Positions 32,759 through 42,232 are shown, counted from the stretch's first letter. The stretch: 64,000 nucleotides of DNA from an uncultured Rhodospirillaceae bacterium (GCA_937927415.1 CALBDS010000004.1:248001-312000); one strand, 5' to 3'. Notes: generated from the sequence alone by a model not told the origin. Numbers and translations are program-made.

Positions 32759-33502
32759 TTAGTGCAGTTCCAGGGCGTCGCGGATGTACAGGCAGGTCAG
32801 GATCGTGAAGACGTAGGCTTGCAGGAACGCGACCAGGAACTCGAAACCGGTGAGCGCGATGTTGATCGCAATCGGGACCAGCCCCGCCAGGAACCCGACC
32901 GCACCCAGGCCGGAGATCATCAGCACCGTGAAGCCGGCGAACACCTTCAGCATCGTGTGGCCCGCCATCATGTTGGCGAACAGTCGGATGGAGAGGCTGA
33001 CCGGGCGCATCAGGTACGAGATCACCTCGATGGGGATCAGGATCGGGGCCAGGGCGATCGGCGCACCGTGGGGCATGAAGAAGGTGAAGAAGTGCAGACC
33101 GTGCTTCACCAGCGCCAGGATCGTCACGAACACGAACACCGTCGCCGCCAGCGTGAAGGTCACGATGATGTGGCTGGTGAAGGTGAAGGTGTAGGGGATC
33201 ATCCCGATCATGTTGCCGAACAGGACGAACATGAAGATCGAGAAGACGAAGGGGAAGTACGGGCGGGCGTCATGGCCGGCGTTCTCGCGCACCATGTTCG
33301 CCACGAATTCGTAGAACATCTCCGCCAGCGACTGGAGACGGCCGGGGACAAGCGCGCGCCCCTTCATGCCATAGACCAGCAGCGCGTAGATGAGGCCGAC
33401 CGCAATCACCATGAACAGGGCCGAGTTCGAAAACGAAACGTCGAACCCACCGATAATGATTTGCAGGATCGGGTTGATTTGGAACTGATGCAGCGGATCC
33501 AA
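32759..33502 (-). CDS. atpB: ATP synthase F0 subunit a
   Basis: 247 residues, polytopic membrane protein forming the proton half-channels. The essential arginine lies in SLSIRLFANMMAGH; further landmarks are FGNMIGMIPYTFTFTSH near the middle and the C-terminal FLQAYVFTILTCLYI. Length and order (after atpI) match alphaproteobacterial F0 operons. Confidence 0.97.
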   Translation of the reverse strand: MDPLHQFQINPILQIIIGGFDVSFSNSALFMVIAVGLIYALLVYGMKGRALVPGRLQSLAEMFYEFVANMVRENAGHDARPYFPFVFSIFMFVLFGNMIGMIPYTFTFTSHIIVTFTLAATVFVFVTILALVKHGLHFFTFFMPHGAPIALAPILIPIEVISYLMRPVSLSIRLFANMMAGHTMLKVFAGFTVLMISGLGAVGFLAGLVPIAINIALTGFEFLVAFLQAYVFTILTCLYIRDALELH

Positions 33503-33514
33503 GGCCGTCCTCGC

Positions 33515-33877
33515 TTATTGTCCGTCGCCGTGGGGGCGATCGTGGTCTTCCCTATGGGTCCGGCGGTAGCCGGGTGCGTAACCAAGCCCGGTCACGGACC
33601 GGTACACATTCAAAACTCCGGCCGCAGCGCCCAGGAAGAACATCACCACTAGGCCCCACGGTGCAGTCCCCAGCCAACGGTCGAACAGAAGTCCGCCGCC
33701 GACGCCGACGATCATGGCAGCCACCAACTCCGTTCCGATGCGCCAGGCGACCCCCAACGGGGACGTGGGGAGCCGGTGATAGCGCCCGGCCTTGGCCGAG
33801 GGCTGTTCCCGTTCCCGCGCCTTACGCAACCGGGCATCGAGGTCGTCCAACGAGGGTGGATGCTGGTCGTCAGTCAT
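33515..33877 (-). CDS. atpI: ATP synthase accessory protein AtpI
   Basis: 120 residues from ATG 33877. A hydrophilic N-terminus (SLDDLDARLRKARER) is followed by two membrane helices, TELVAAMIVGVGGGLLFDRWL and APWGLVVMFFLGAAAGVLNVYR. AtpI helps c-ring assembly and possibly Mg transport. It is the first gene after the promoter at 33927-33955. Confidence 0.9.
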   Translation of the reverse strand: MTDDQHPPSLDDLDARLRKAREREQPSAKAGRYHRLPTSPLGVAWRIGTELVAAMIVGVGGGLLFDRWLGTAPWGLVVMFFLGAAAGVLNVYRSVTGLGYAPGYRRTHREDHDRPHGDGQ

Positions 33878-33926
33878 AACGCTTCGACATCCCCAAGCCG
33901 GCTCGCCGCCACGCGAAAGCGGCGCG

Positions 33927-33955
33927 ACCATACGGAGCGGCCACTATCCTGTCAA
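33927..33955 (-). promoter_or_regulatory. Sigma-70-type promoter of the F0 operon
   Basis: On the minus strand TTGACA and TATGGT are separated by 17 bp, about 50 bases before the atpI ATG. It is the best promoter match in the window. Confidence 0.8.
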
Positions 33956-34121
33956 GAAGCAAAACCTTAAACACAAGTGCTTGATACTGCTGTTCTTCCC
34001 GATTTGCGGTGTGAGACAGCGGGTTCATTACCCTTCCCCGTCCGTGCGGCCTGTGCGCGCACCCGGTTCTTGAGCCTTGCCGGTCAAGGGCTTACGCCGT
34101 TTGTGGGATCTCGCGCGTGCA

Positions 34122-34164
34122 AAAAAGTCACGGAAAACGCCGGCCGTCCGCGGGGGACGGCCGG
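34122..34164 (-). terminator. Stem-loop after SCO1 gene
   Basis: On the minus strand CCGGCCGTCC and GGACGGCCGG pair in a 10-bp stem 8 bases past the SCO1 stop; TTTTCC and then TTTTTTG follow within 20 bases. Confidence 0.65.
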
Positions 34165-34171
34165 GGCGTGC

Positions 34172-34768
34172 TCACAGGGTTTTGCGAATTCCGTCCGCCA
34201 TCGTCTCGGGCGTGGTCTTGGCGGGGAAGATGGTTTTGACCGTTCCGTCGGGGCCGGTCAGGTACACGAAGCTTGAATGGTCCATCAGATAATCGGTTTC
34301 GCCACCGTTCGGCGCCTTGGCGTAATAGACGCGATAGGCGCGGGCGGCGGTGGCCACCTGTTCCGCCGTGCCGGTCAGGCCGACCAGCCGCGGGTGGAAC
34401 AGGGCGACGTACCCCGCCATGTGCGGCACCGTGTCGCGGGCCGGATCGATGGAGATGAACAGCGGCTGCACCCGCTCCGCATCCGGCCCCAGCCGGTCCA
34501 TGACGGCGGCGATGGTGGACAGCTCGGTCGGGCAGACGTCGGGGCAATAGGTGTAGCCGAAATAGATCAGCTTCAGCTTTCCGCCGAAATCGGCCTGGGT
34601 GACCGTTCGTCCGGTGTGGTCCACCAGGGTGAAGGGACCGCCCAGCGGCGGCAGGCCGGTGCTGGCCATGCGCGAGGCGGAGTTGACTTGCCACCACGCG
34701 ATCCCGGCGGCGATGACCAGACCCACCAGGGACGCAAGGGCGATTCGGATCAGACGGGCGTTTTTCAT
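34172..34768 (-). CDS. SCO1/SenC-family copper protein
   Basis: 198 residues anchored in the inner membrane by an N-terminal helix (LIRIALASLVGLVIAAGIAWW). The thioredoxin-like periplasmic domain has the copper-binding CPDVC in YFGYTYCPDVCPTEL and the conserved histidine in MDHSSFVYL. It delivers copper to the CuA site of cytochrome c oxidase or reduces it. No oxidase genes are in the window. Confidence 0.94.
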   Translation of the reverse strand: MKNARLIRIALASLVGLVIAAGIAWWQVNSASRMASTGLPPLGGPFTLVDHTGRTVTQADFGGKLKLIYFGYTYCPDVCPTELSTIAAVMDRLGPDAERVQPLFISIDPARDTVPHMAGYVALFHPRLVGLTGTAEQVATAARAYRVYYAKAPNGGETDYLMDHSSFVYLTGPDGTVKTIFPAKTTPETMADGIRKTL

Positions 34769-34947
34769 GGACGCAACTGAACCGTGCCCCTCCCCCTCCG
34801 GTCAAGCCCGCAAAACGGCCAGCCGCCCGGCCCGGCCGGCGCACGGGATGGCGCGAACTGTCCCATCCTTGTCGGCAGCCTGCCTTATCTGCCTTTGACC
34901 AGCCTCGTAGACTGGCGCCATTCTTGATCCCAGACACGAGGCACGCC

Positions 34948-35493
34948 ATGTCCCATACCGATACTGCACTGCTGGTCATCGACGCGCAGGAATCCTTCCG
35001 CCACCGCCCCTATTGGCACGACGACGGGGTGGCGGCCTATGTGGAACGCCAGCAGGCCCTGATCGACGGGGCGCAGGCCCGCGGCATCCCCGTGGTGCAG
35101 ATTTTCCATGTGGAGGAGTCCGGGCCGTTCTCCGAAGCCTCCGGCCACGTCACCGCCCTGGCCCCGCTGCGGGTTGCCGCCGACGCGGTGTTCCGCAAGG
35201 GCCGCCACAGCGCCCTGGTCGGCACCGGGCTTGACGTGTGGCTGACCCGCCAGGGCATCCGCCGGGTGATCGTCAGCGGCATCCGCACCGAACAGTGCTG
35301 TGAGACGACGACTCGGCACGCCTCCGACCTGGGCTATACGGTGGATTACGTGGGCGAGGCGATGCTGACCTTCGCCATGACCGACGCCGGGGGCCGCACC
35401 TGGAGTCCGGCGGAAATCCGCGCCCGCACCGAACTGGTGCTGGCCGGGCGCTTCGCCCGCATCGCCACCGTCGAACAGGCCCTGGAGGGCTGA
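34948..35493 (+). CDS. Isochorismatase-like cysteine hydrolase
   Basis: 181 residues. The catalytic triad is visible: Asp in LLVIDAQES, Lys in FRKGRHSAL and Cys in RTEQCCETT. Such enzymes hydrolyse isochorismate, nicotinamide or N-carbamoyl compounds; the substrate is not readable. CGAGG precedes the ATG at 34948. The next gene starts 8 bases after the stop, so the pair is an operon with its own regulator. Confidence 0.92.
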   Translation: MSHTDTALLVIDAQESFRHRPYWHDDGVAAYVERQQALIDGAQARGIPVVQIFHVEESGPFSEASGHVTALAPLRVAADAVFRKGRHSALVGTGLDVWLTRQGIRRVIVSGIRTEQCCETTTRHASDLGYTVDYVGEAMLTFAMTDAGGRTWSPAEIRARTELVLAGRFARIATVEQALEG

Positions 35494-35501
35494 CCCCACC
35501 C

Positions 35502-36539
35502 ATGACCGCCGAAACCGTCCCCGTCATCGTCGCCGTGCCGCCGCGGGTGCTGCTGCTGGACGTGGCGGGGCCGGTGGAGGTGCTGCGCAAGACCAATCTG
35601 GAACAGGACCGGGTGCGGTTCGCCGTGTCCTACGCCGCCCCCCGCCCGCGGGTGCTGAGTTCCGTGGGGCTGGAACTGGCGGGCCTCGGGTCCCTGCCCG
35701 ACTCGGTGCCGCCCGGCGCGCTGGTGGTGGTGCCCGGCAACACCGCCGTCACCCTGGGCACCCCCGCCACCGCCCCAACGGACGATGCGGCGGCTGATGC
35801 GGCGGATGAGGAGGCCATCGCCGCCTGGCTGCGGGCGGTGGTGAAACCGGGGGTGACGCTGGTGACCATCTGTTCCGGCGCCCTGCTGGCGGCACGGGCG
35901 GGGCTGCTCAGCGGCCACGACTGCACCACTCACCACGGCTGCGCCGCCGAGCTTGCCCGGCTGGCGCCGGGGGCGCGGGTGCGGGACAACCGCCTTTATG
36001 TGGAAGACGGCGAGCGGCTGACCAGTGCCGGCATCACCGCCGGCATCGACCTGATGCTGCATCTGGTGGCCCGGCGGGTGGGGCACGGCTGCGCGGCGGC
36101 GGTGGCCCGCTATCTGGTGGTCTATGCCCGCCGGGCCGGGGGTGACCCGCAGCTTTCCCCCTGGCTGGAAGGGCGCAACCACCTGCACCCCGCCGTTCAC
36201 CGGGCGCAGGACGCGGTGGCCGCCGATCCCGCCCGCGACTGGTCGGTGGCCGGTCTGGCGCGGGCGGCGGGGGCCAGCCCGCGCCACCTGTCGCGCCTGT
36301 TCAACGAACACGCCGGGATGAGCGTCACCGATTACGTCAACCGCCTGCGGGTGGCGCTGGCCCACGACCTGCTGACCGGCACGCGGCTGGACATGGAATC
36401 GGTGGCCGAGCGGGCTGGGTTCGCCTCCACCCGCCAGTTCCGGCGGGCGTGGAACCGGGTGCACGCCCTGCCGCCCAGCCGGCTGCGGGCGGCGGCGCGG
36501 GCGGACCATTCCCTCCCCACCGCGGAAAGGGTCGGGTGA
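35502..36539 (+). CDS. GlxA-family transcriptional regulator (DJ-1/PfpI + AraC HTH)
   Basis: 345 residues. The N-terminal DJ-1/PfpI-like domain (about 1-200) has the nucleophile-elbow-like TICSGALLAARAGLLSG. The C-terminal AraC DNA-binding domain (about 235-335) has SVAGLARAAGASPRHLSRLF and the second helix pair MESVAERAGFASTRQFRRAW. Regulators of this type often control amine, arginine or amide catabolism. It probably regulates the isochorismatase gene with which it is co-transcribed. Confidence 0.93.
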   Translation: MTAETVPVIVAVPPRVLLLDVAGPVEVLRKTNLEQDRVRFAVSYAAPRPRVLSSVGLELAGLGSLPDSVPPGALVVVPGNTAVTLGTPATAPTDDAAADAADEEAIAAWLRAVVKPGVTLVTICSGALLAARAGLLSGHDCTTHHGCAAELARLAPGARVRDNRLYVEDGERLTSAGITAGIDLMLHLVARRVGHGCAAAVARYLVVYARRAGGDPQLSPWLEGRNHLHPAVHRAQDAVAADPARDWSVAGLARAAGASPRHLSRLFNEHAGMSVTDYVNRLRVALAHDLLTGTRLDMESVAERAGFASTRQFRRAWNRVHALPPSRLRAAARADHSLPTAERVG

Positions 36540-36551
36540 GCGTCCCCCCGC

Positions 36552-38693
36552 TTACGCCGCCATCCGGGGGGAGTCGCGGCCGGTCAGGAAGGCGCCGACC
36601 TTGGTGTCGTGGCGCTGGATGTGGTCGCACAGCCATTCCTTGACCAGCGCCATCAGCTCGCCGCCCACCGACGCCTCGCCGGCGGCCAGACGGCGGCGCA
36701 GATCCTTGGCCCGCGTGGTCAGGGCATCGTGCAGCGTCTTATGGGCCGCCAGACCGGGATAGCCGGCGTCCTGCATCAGCTTTTCCTCCTGCTCAAAATG
36801 CAGGGCGGTGTAGGCGATCAGCTGGTCCACGGCCTGCAGCGTCACATCCTTGCCCTGCTTGCCGCCGGCCAGCCCATGGACACGATTGACCAGCCCGACC
36901 AGGATCATGTGGTCGTTGTCGATATCCTCCTGCCCCACCGACAGGGCATCGCTCCACGGCATGTAGACCTGGCTGTCGTCGTCGGCCAGCATGTCGTCGA
37001 TGCGGGCGGCGTTGATCGCCTCCACATTCACCAGGAAGCTGTCCACCAGTTCCTGCAGCGCCCCGGCCTGGGTGGTCAGGCTGTGGGCCGCCCCCAGCAC
37101 GGTCTTGGCCGCCTGTTCGGTTTCCAGCGCCGAGGCCGACACCCCGCCGATGCTGAGCGACACCTGTTCGGTGCCCACCGCCGCTTCGTTGGCCGAGCGG
37201 GCGATTTCGCCGGTGGCCGCCCCCTGTTCCTGCACCGCCGCGGCGATGGAGGTGCCGATCTCGTCGCTCTGGCTGATGATGGAGGCGATTTCGCGGATCG
37301 CCTCGACGGCGGCGGAGGTGGCCTGCTGCACGTCGTCGATCTGGGTCAGGATGTCTTCGGTGGCCTTGGCGGTCTGACCGGCGAGGTTCTTCACCTCCCC
37401 CGCCACGACCGCAAAGCCTTTGCCCATTTCCCCGGCCCGCGCCGCCTCGATGGTGGCGTTGAGCGCCAGCAGGTTGGTCTGGGACGCGATGGAGGTGATG
37501 AGACCCGCCACATCGCCGATGCGCTGGGCCGCATCGCCCAGGCGGGCGATCTGCTGGTCGGCGCGGTGGGACGCCTCCACCGCACGGTTGGAGATTTCCG
37601 AATTCACCGTCACCTGATGGCTGATCTCGGCGATGGCGCCCGACAGCTCTTCCGCCGCCGCCGCCACCGTCTGCACGTTGGCCGAGGCCTGTTGCGACGC
37701 CCCGGCGACGGAGGCCGCCTGCTGCATGTTGCGGTCGGCGGTGTTGGTCAGGGTGGCGGCGGTTTCCTCCAGCCCCTCCACCGCGGTGGACACGGTGCCC
37801 ACCATGCGGGTGATGGTCTGGTCGAAACGCTCGGTCAGCCGTTCCAGGGCGCGGGCGCGCTGTTCGGTGACCCGGTGTTCGATCTGCTGCCGTTCCCAAT
37901 GGCGCTGCAGCTCGATCATGTGCTGCCGGAACACCTCCATGGTGCGGGCCATCACGCCGATCTCGTCCTGATGGTCCTGGGCCGGCACCTCCAGCGAGGT
38001 GTCGCCGTTGGCCAGCCGCTGCATCACCTCGGTCATGCCGGTCAGGCCGTGCAGCAGCACCCGCGACACCATCACCGCCAGCGCCGCCGCCGCCAGCGTC
38101 AGCACCAGCCCGATAACCCCCAGCCGGAACGCCGCCGCCCAGAAGGCCGCGTCCACATCGTCGATGTAGATGCCCGACCCGATCACCCAGCCCCACGGCT
38201 GGAAGCCGCGGACATAGCTGAGCTTGGCTACCGGCTCCGCCGCCCCCGGCTTGGGCCACATGTAATCGACGAAGCCCTGGCCGCCGTCCTTCGCCACGGC
38301 GGCGAATTCCACGAACAGCCGCTTGCCGTTGGGATCCATGTTCTGCGACAGATCCTTGCCGTCCAGGTCCGGCTTGAACGGGTGCATCACCATGCGCGGG
38401 GTCAGGTCGCTGATGAAGAAATACTCCTCCCCCGCGTAGCGCAGGGTCTTCAGCGCCGCCATGGCCCCGGCCTTGGCGGCGTCGGGGGTCATGGCGCCCG
38501 ACCGGGCCAGGGATTCATAGTGGGCGACCAGGGTATAGGCCACCTCCACCACGCTGCGGGTCTTGTCCTGGCGGTCGCGCATCATCTCCTCGCGCAACCC
38601 GAACAGGCTGACCAGAAGCACGAACACCAGCCCGGCGGCGGACACGCCGAGGATGATGGACAGTTTCCCCTTGATGCTGACACGCTCAAGCAC
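36552..38693 (-). CDS. Chemoreceptor with sCache sensor and C-terminal bacteriohemerythrin domain
   Basis: 713 residues. TM1 (about 10-30) and TM2 (about 183-205) enclose a single-Cache domain with RYAGEEYFFISDLTPRMVMHP and GWVIGSGIYIDDVD. HAMP follows, then the signalling domain with tip NLLALNATIEAARAGEMGKG. The last 135 residues form a hemerythrin domain: DNDHMILVGLVN, HFEQEEKLM, HKTLHDAL and HIQRHDTK carry the di-iron histidines and carboxylates. It thus may sense a periplasmic organic acid and also cytoplasmic oxygen or redox state. The GTG at 38693 has GAGGAG upstream. Confidence 0.94.
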   Translation of the reverse strand: MLERVSIKGKLSIILGVSAAGLVFVLLVSLFGLREEMMRDRQDKTRSVVEVAYTLVAHYESLARSGAMTPDAAKAGAMAALKTLRYAGEEYFFISDLTPRMVMHPFKPDLDGKDLSQNMDPNGKRLFVEFAAVAKDGGQGFVDYMWPKPGAAEPVAKLSYVRGFQPWGWVIGSGIYIDDVDAAFWAAAFRLGVIGLVLTLAAAALAVMVSRVLLHGLTGMTEVMQRLANGDTSLEVPAQDHQDEIGVMARTMEVFRQHMIELQRHWERQQIEHRVTEQRARALERLTERFDQTITRMVGTVSTAVEGLEETAATLTNTADRNMQQAASVAGASQQASANVQTVAAAAEELSGAIAEISHQVTVNSEISNRAVEASHRADQQIARLGDAAQRIGDVAGLITSIASQTNLLALNATIEAARAGEMGKGFAVVAGEVKNLAGQTAKATEDILTQIDDVQQATSAAVEAIREIASIISQSDEIGTSIAAAVQEQGAATGEIARSANEAAVGTEQVSLSIGGVSASALETEQAAKTVLGAAHSLTTQAGALQELVDSFLVNVEAINAARIDDMLADDDSQVYMPWSDALSVGQEDIDNDHMILVGLVNRVHGLAGGKQGKDVTLQAVDQLIAYTALHFEQEEKLMQDAGYPGLAAHKTLHDALTTRAKDLRRRLAAGEASVGGELMALVKEWLCDHIQRHDTKVGAFLTGRDSPRMAA

Positions 38694-39081
38694 GGGTTGC
38701 GCTCCTCACACATGGACCGGGTCGTTTTGTGATTGCCCGGAAATTCCGGTAAATTTTTTTAAATAAATATGACCGGGTAAACGCGCGCAAGGAAAGGGAC
38801 AGCCTGTCGCACGGACAGGAAGCACCCCGGCACCCGGAAAAGCCTTTCCAGACCAGAGATTTTTATGGAAAAGGGGCGCGCAATCGGCCGCGGTACCGTT
38901 AACAACCCTTTGAGTCGTAACGCATCGTCACGAAACTCTTTGGTGTCGAAACAGTCCGGCGGAACCAGCCTGAGGGTGGGCGCACCATCGGCGTTCCGCG
39001 GCCGGGTGCAAAGCCTCAACCGGCCGCCGCCGCCGTCCGTGCGCGAATCCGCCGCACACATCCGGGTGGCAAAACCACGGG
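38694..39081. other. Intergenic region between chemoreceptor start and mobA end
   Basis: 388 bases. The chemoreceptor end is AT-rich (AAATTTTTTTAAATAAATAT), suiting a promoter on the minus strand, but I cannot assign hexamers. The middle is near-neutral in GC, and no open frame has a ribosome-binding site or protein-like composition. No RNA gene is recognised. Confidence 0.5.
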
Positions 39082-39705
39082 TCAGCGCGGGAAATCGGCC
39101 AGCAGCCGTTCGGCCTCGGCCACGTCGGCGGGGCGGTTGGCGTTGAAGAAGGGATCGACGGGTTGCGAATCGAACGTCGCCACCGCCAGCCGGTAACGGG
39201 CGGTCCAGGCGTTCACCGCCCGCATCCCCTCATCCACCAGGGCGCGGCGCAGGGCGCCGGCCAGACGCAGGGGCCACAGACCGAACACCGGATGGTCCCG
39301 CCCGCCCGACCGGGCGCAGGCGAGGTCCGCCCCCTCCGCCGTCACCGCCCGCAGCAGCCGTTCCACCAGATCGGCGGGGAGAAAGGGGGTGTCGGTGGCG
39401 AAGCTGGCGACCCACACCGCAGCGGGGGCGTTCGCCGCCGCCCATTCCAGCCCGGTCAGCACCCCGGCCAGGGGGCCGGCGTAGCCGTCCACCACATCCG
39501 CGGCCACCGGCAGGCCGAAACCGGCAAAGCGGGCCGGATCGCCGTTGGCGTTCAGCACCAGCGCCCCCACCTGCGGGCGGGCGGTGGTGATGACGCGGGA
39601 CAGGATGGTGTCGCCACCCAGCGTCAACAGGCTCTTGTCCCCCCCGCCCATGCGGCGGGACAGGCCGCCGGCCAGCAGCACCCCCGCTATGGAATCGGTC
39701 GTCAT
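39082..39705 (-). CDS. mobA: Molybdenum cofactor guanylyltransferase MobA
   Basis: 207 residues. The nucleotide-binding N-terminus is VLLAGGLSRRMGGGDKSLL. Later landmarks are NANGDPARFAGFGLPV, VDGYAGPLAGVLTGLEW and DTPFLPADLVERL. It attaches GMP to molybdopterin to give the bis-MGD cofactor of DMSO-reductase-family enzymes such as formate dehydrogenase and nitrate reductase. I start at ATG 39705; longer frames are shadows. It is divergent from a large ferredoxin gene, and moaA lies 4.4 kb away. Confidence 0.93.
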   Translation of the reverse strand: MTTDSIAGVLLAGGLSRRMGGGDKSLLTLGGDTILSRVITTARPQVGALVLNANGDPARFAGFGLPVAADVVDGYAGPLAGVLTGLEWAAANAPAAVWVASFATDTPFLPADLVERLLRAVTAEGADLACARSGGRDHPVFGLWPLRLAGALRRALVDEGMRAVNAWTARYRLAVATFDSQPVDPFFNANRPADVAEAERLLADFPR

Positions 39706-39892
39706 CGCGGTTTCCCCCCGTGCTGGTGTTGTCTGTGCGGGCGCCCAGTGTGGCGGCCCCGCCGGCGGACGGCAAGGGATTGACCGGCCGGGATTCCTGC
39801 CCCCCAGATTCCCATCGCCTCGGGGCGTGGGGATCGCTAGAACAGCCAACAGTCCACCACCGCGCGGAAATCACGAGGGATAAGGAGCGGCC

Positions 39893-41848
39893 ATGGAACG
39901 CAACGGGCGCACGGTTCTGCTCTGCACCTGCCAGGGCAGCATGAACCTGGACGGGGCGGCCCTGGCCCGCGCCTGCGGGGCCGGCACCGCCCCCACCCTC
40001 CACACCGCCCTGTGCCGGGACGAGCACGAACGCTTCGAAGCCGCCGCCGCGGACGGCACCCCGCTGCTGGTCGCCTGCACCCAGGAAGCGCCGCTGTTCG
40101 CCGAACTGGCGCCGGAGGGGGCGCCGCTGTCCTTCGTCAACATCCGCGAGCGCGCCGGCTGGTCCGACGAGGGCGGACAGGCCGGGCCGAAGATCGCCGC
40201 CCTGCTGGCCGAAGCCGCCCTCGAAGCCTCCTTGCCCGATGGGGCCACGGTCACGCTGAGCAACGATGGGGTGTGTCTGGTCTATGGCTCCGGCGGGACG
40301 GTGCTGGAGGCGGCGCGCGCCTTGGCGCCGCACCGGGACGTGATGGTGCTGCTGTCCCATCCCCGCGACGCGCTGCCGCCGGCCACCATGGATGTGGCGC
40401 TGTTCGGCGGCACCATCCGCCACGCGCGGGGGTGGCTGGGCGCCTTCGACGTCGTGGTGGACGGTTACGCCCTGGTCCGGCCGTCGTCGCGGCGGGAACT
40501 GGCGTTCGAGCCGGGGCGGGACGGCGTGGCGGTGCGCTGCGACATCATCCTTGATCTGAGCGGCGGCGCGCCGCTGTTCCCCGCCCACGCGGCGCGCGAC
40601 GGTTACCTGCGCCCCGATCCCAAAAACCCGGCGGCGGTGGCCGAGGCGGTGCGGACGGCCATCACCCTGCCCGCCACCATGGAAAAGCCGCGCTTCGTGG
40701 ACACCCGCGCCGACCTGTGCGCGCATGCCCGCAACGGCCGGACCGGCTGCACCCGCTGCCTGGACCTCTGCCCCACCGGCGCCATCACCCCACGGGGCGA
40801 TGCCATCGTCCTCGAACCGCGCATCTGCGCCGGCTGCGGGGGGTGCGCCGCGGTGTGCCCGACCGGGGCCGTTACCACCGCCCTGCCCCCCGTGGATACC
40901 CTGTTGGAGCGGCTGCGCACGCTGATCGATACCTATGGGCGGGCCGGCGGCACCGACCCGGTGCTGCTGATCCACGATCCCCGTCACGGGGATGCGATGA
41001 TCGGGCTGATCGCCCGGCTGGGCCGCGGCCTGCCCGCCCGCGTCATCCCCATCGCGGTCAACGCGGTGACCCAGGTGGGGCTGGAGCTGTTCACCACGGC
41101 GCTGGCCTATGGCGTGGCCCAGGTGCGGGTGCTGACCGGCCCCGGCGACCGGGACGCGGCGGCGGGGCTGGTGCAGCAGGTGGAGCTTGCCGACGCGCTG
41201 ATGGCCGGCATGGGGTATGGCGCCGGGCGGGTGGCGGTGATCGACGACGCCGACCCGGCGGCGGTGGAGGCGCATCTGTGGTCCCTTCCCGCCGCGGTGC
41301 CCCCGCCGGCCCGGCTGTTCCTGCCCATGGGCGGACGGCGGGCGGTCACCATGCTGGGGCTGCGCCACCTGAACGCCGCGGCCCCCGCCCCGGCCACGGT
41401 GCTGCCGCTGCCCGACGGCGCCCCGTTCGGCCGGGTGGCGGTGGCGGCGGACGGCTGCACCCTCTGTCTGGCCTGCGTCGGCGTGTGCCCGACCGGCGCG
41501 CTGCTGGACAGCCCCGACCGGCCGAGCTTGAGCTTTGCCCAGGACGCCTGTGTCCAGTGCGGGCTGTGCCGCGCCACCTGCCCGGAAAAGGTGATGGCCC
41601 TGGTGCCGGAAATGGATCTCCGCGACAGCGCCCGCGGGGCTGTGGTGATGAAGGAAGATGAGGCCTTCCATTGCATCCGCTGCGGGACGCCATTTGCGGC
41701 CCGGTCCTCCATCGACAGGATCGTCGCCGCCCTGGCCGGGCACCATCCCATGTTCGCCACGCCCGAAGCCACCGACCGCCTGCGCATGTGCGACGACTGC
41801 CGCGCCATCGATCAGGCCGGGGGCGGTCCCATGATGCGGAGCAGTTGA
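39893..41848 (+). CDS. Large multi-cluster 4Fe-4S polyferredoxin
   Basis: 651 residues, cytoplasmic. Two ferredoxin-type modules each have paired clusters: CTRCLDLCPTG near residue 285 and CAGCGGCAAVCPTG near 312; then CTLCLACVGVCPTG near 521 and CVQCGLCRATCPEK near 553. CIRCG near 593 and CDDC near 632 could hold a further metal. The N-terminal 200 residues and the middle (330-500) show alpha/beta folds (LLCTCQGSMNL, VRVLTGPGDRD) resembling HdrA/FdhD-neighbourhood electron carriers. It probably passes electrons to or from a molybdoenzyme such as formate dehydrogenase, judging by divergent mobA. AAGGAG precedes the ATG. The partner is unknown. Confidence 0.88.
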   Translation: MERNGRTVLLCTCQGSMNLDGAALARACGAGTAPTLHTALCRDEHERFEAAAADGTPLLVACTQEAPLFAELAPEGAPLSFVNIRERAGWSDEGGQAGPKIAALLAEAALEASLPDGATVTLSNDGVCLVYGSGGTVLEAARALAPHRDVMVLLSHPRDALPPATMDVALFGGTIRHARGWLGAFDVVVDGYALVRPSSRRELAFEPGRDGVAVRCDIILDLSGGAPLFPAHAARDGYLRPDPKNPAAVAEAVRTAITLPATMEKPRFVDTRADLCAHARNGRTGCTRCLDLCPTGAITPRGDAIVLEPRICAGCGGCAAVCPTGAVTTALPPVDTLLERLRTLIDTYGRAGGTDPVLLIHDPRHGDAMIGLIARLGRGLPARVIPIAVNAVTQVGLELFTTALAYGVAQVRVLTGPGDRDAAAGLVQQVELADALMAGMGYGAGRVAVIDDADPAAVEAHLWSLPAAVPPPARLFLPMGGRRAVTMLGLRHLNAAAPAPATVLPLPDGAPFGRVAVAADGCTLCLACVGVCPTGALLDSPDRPSLSFAQDACVQCGLCRATCPEKVMALVPEMDLRDSARGAVVMKEDEAFHCIRCGTPFAARSSIDRIVAALAGHHPMFATPEATDRLRMCDDCRAIDQAGGGPMMRSS

Positions 41849-42232
41849 AAAAGTCCAGCCGCCCTACCGTCACCACCCGACCGCCTTATCGCCCTATTAT
41901 TTTGATTTTCTTGATAAAAATGGCAGAGGTTTGGAGGTGCCAACCTCCAAGCGGGGCCGGGGCAGCCGCCCCGGTGCGACACTATTGCGCGCCCACGGCA
42001 ACCAAAAGCATAACGTCTACCCCCACCCACCCCTGAAAACAGCCCCCTCACCGCCCCGGCGGAAGGGTTGATTGGATCCAAGGTAAATAAATATCATTTT
42101 TAGATGCAAACCGCCCCTTGACTATTATGACGAATAGCCACCCCCACTTTGCAAGCTACCCTTGACGCTCCGGTCACTCTAAGCTTTGCACTGCACCGTT
42201 TCCGGTGAGGGGTTGTTTTCAGGGGAAGCACA
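41849..42232. other. Intergenic region between polyferredoxin and chemoreceptor genes
   Basis: 384 bases with no credible gene. It holds two hairpins: TTGGAGGT-GCCA-ACCTCCAA (41931-41950) and CCGGGGC-AGCC-GCCCCGG (41957-41974). The latter can end the polyferredoxin transcript. Downstream AT-rich sequence with TTGACT and TTGACG hexamers may contain the chemoreceptor promoter, but no convincing -10 is aligned. Confidence 0.55.

Noticed and set aside
38759..39061. A 100-codon minus-strand frame in the same spacer
   Set aside because: No ribosome-binding site and no protein-like pattern.
38865..39146. A 93-codon plus-strand frame in the chemoreceptor/mobA spacer
   Set aside because: No ribosome-binding site, Arg/Ser/Pro-rich random composition, and it runs into mobA antisense.
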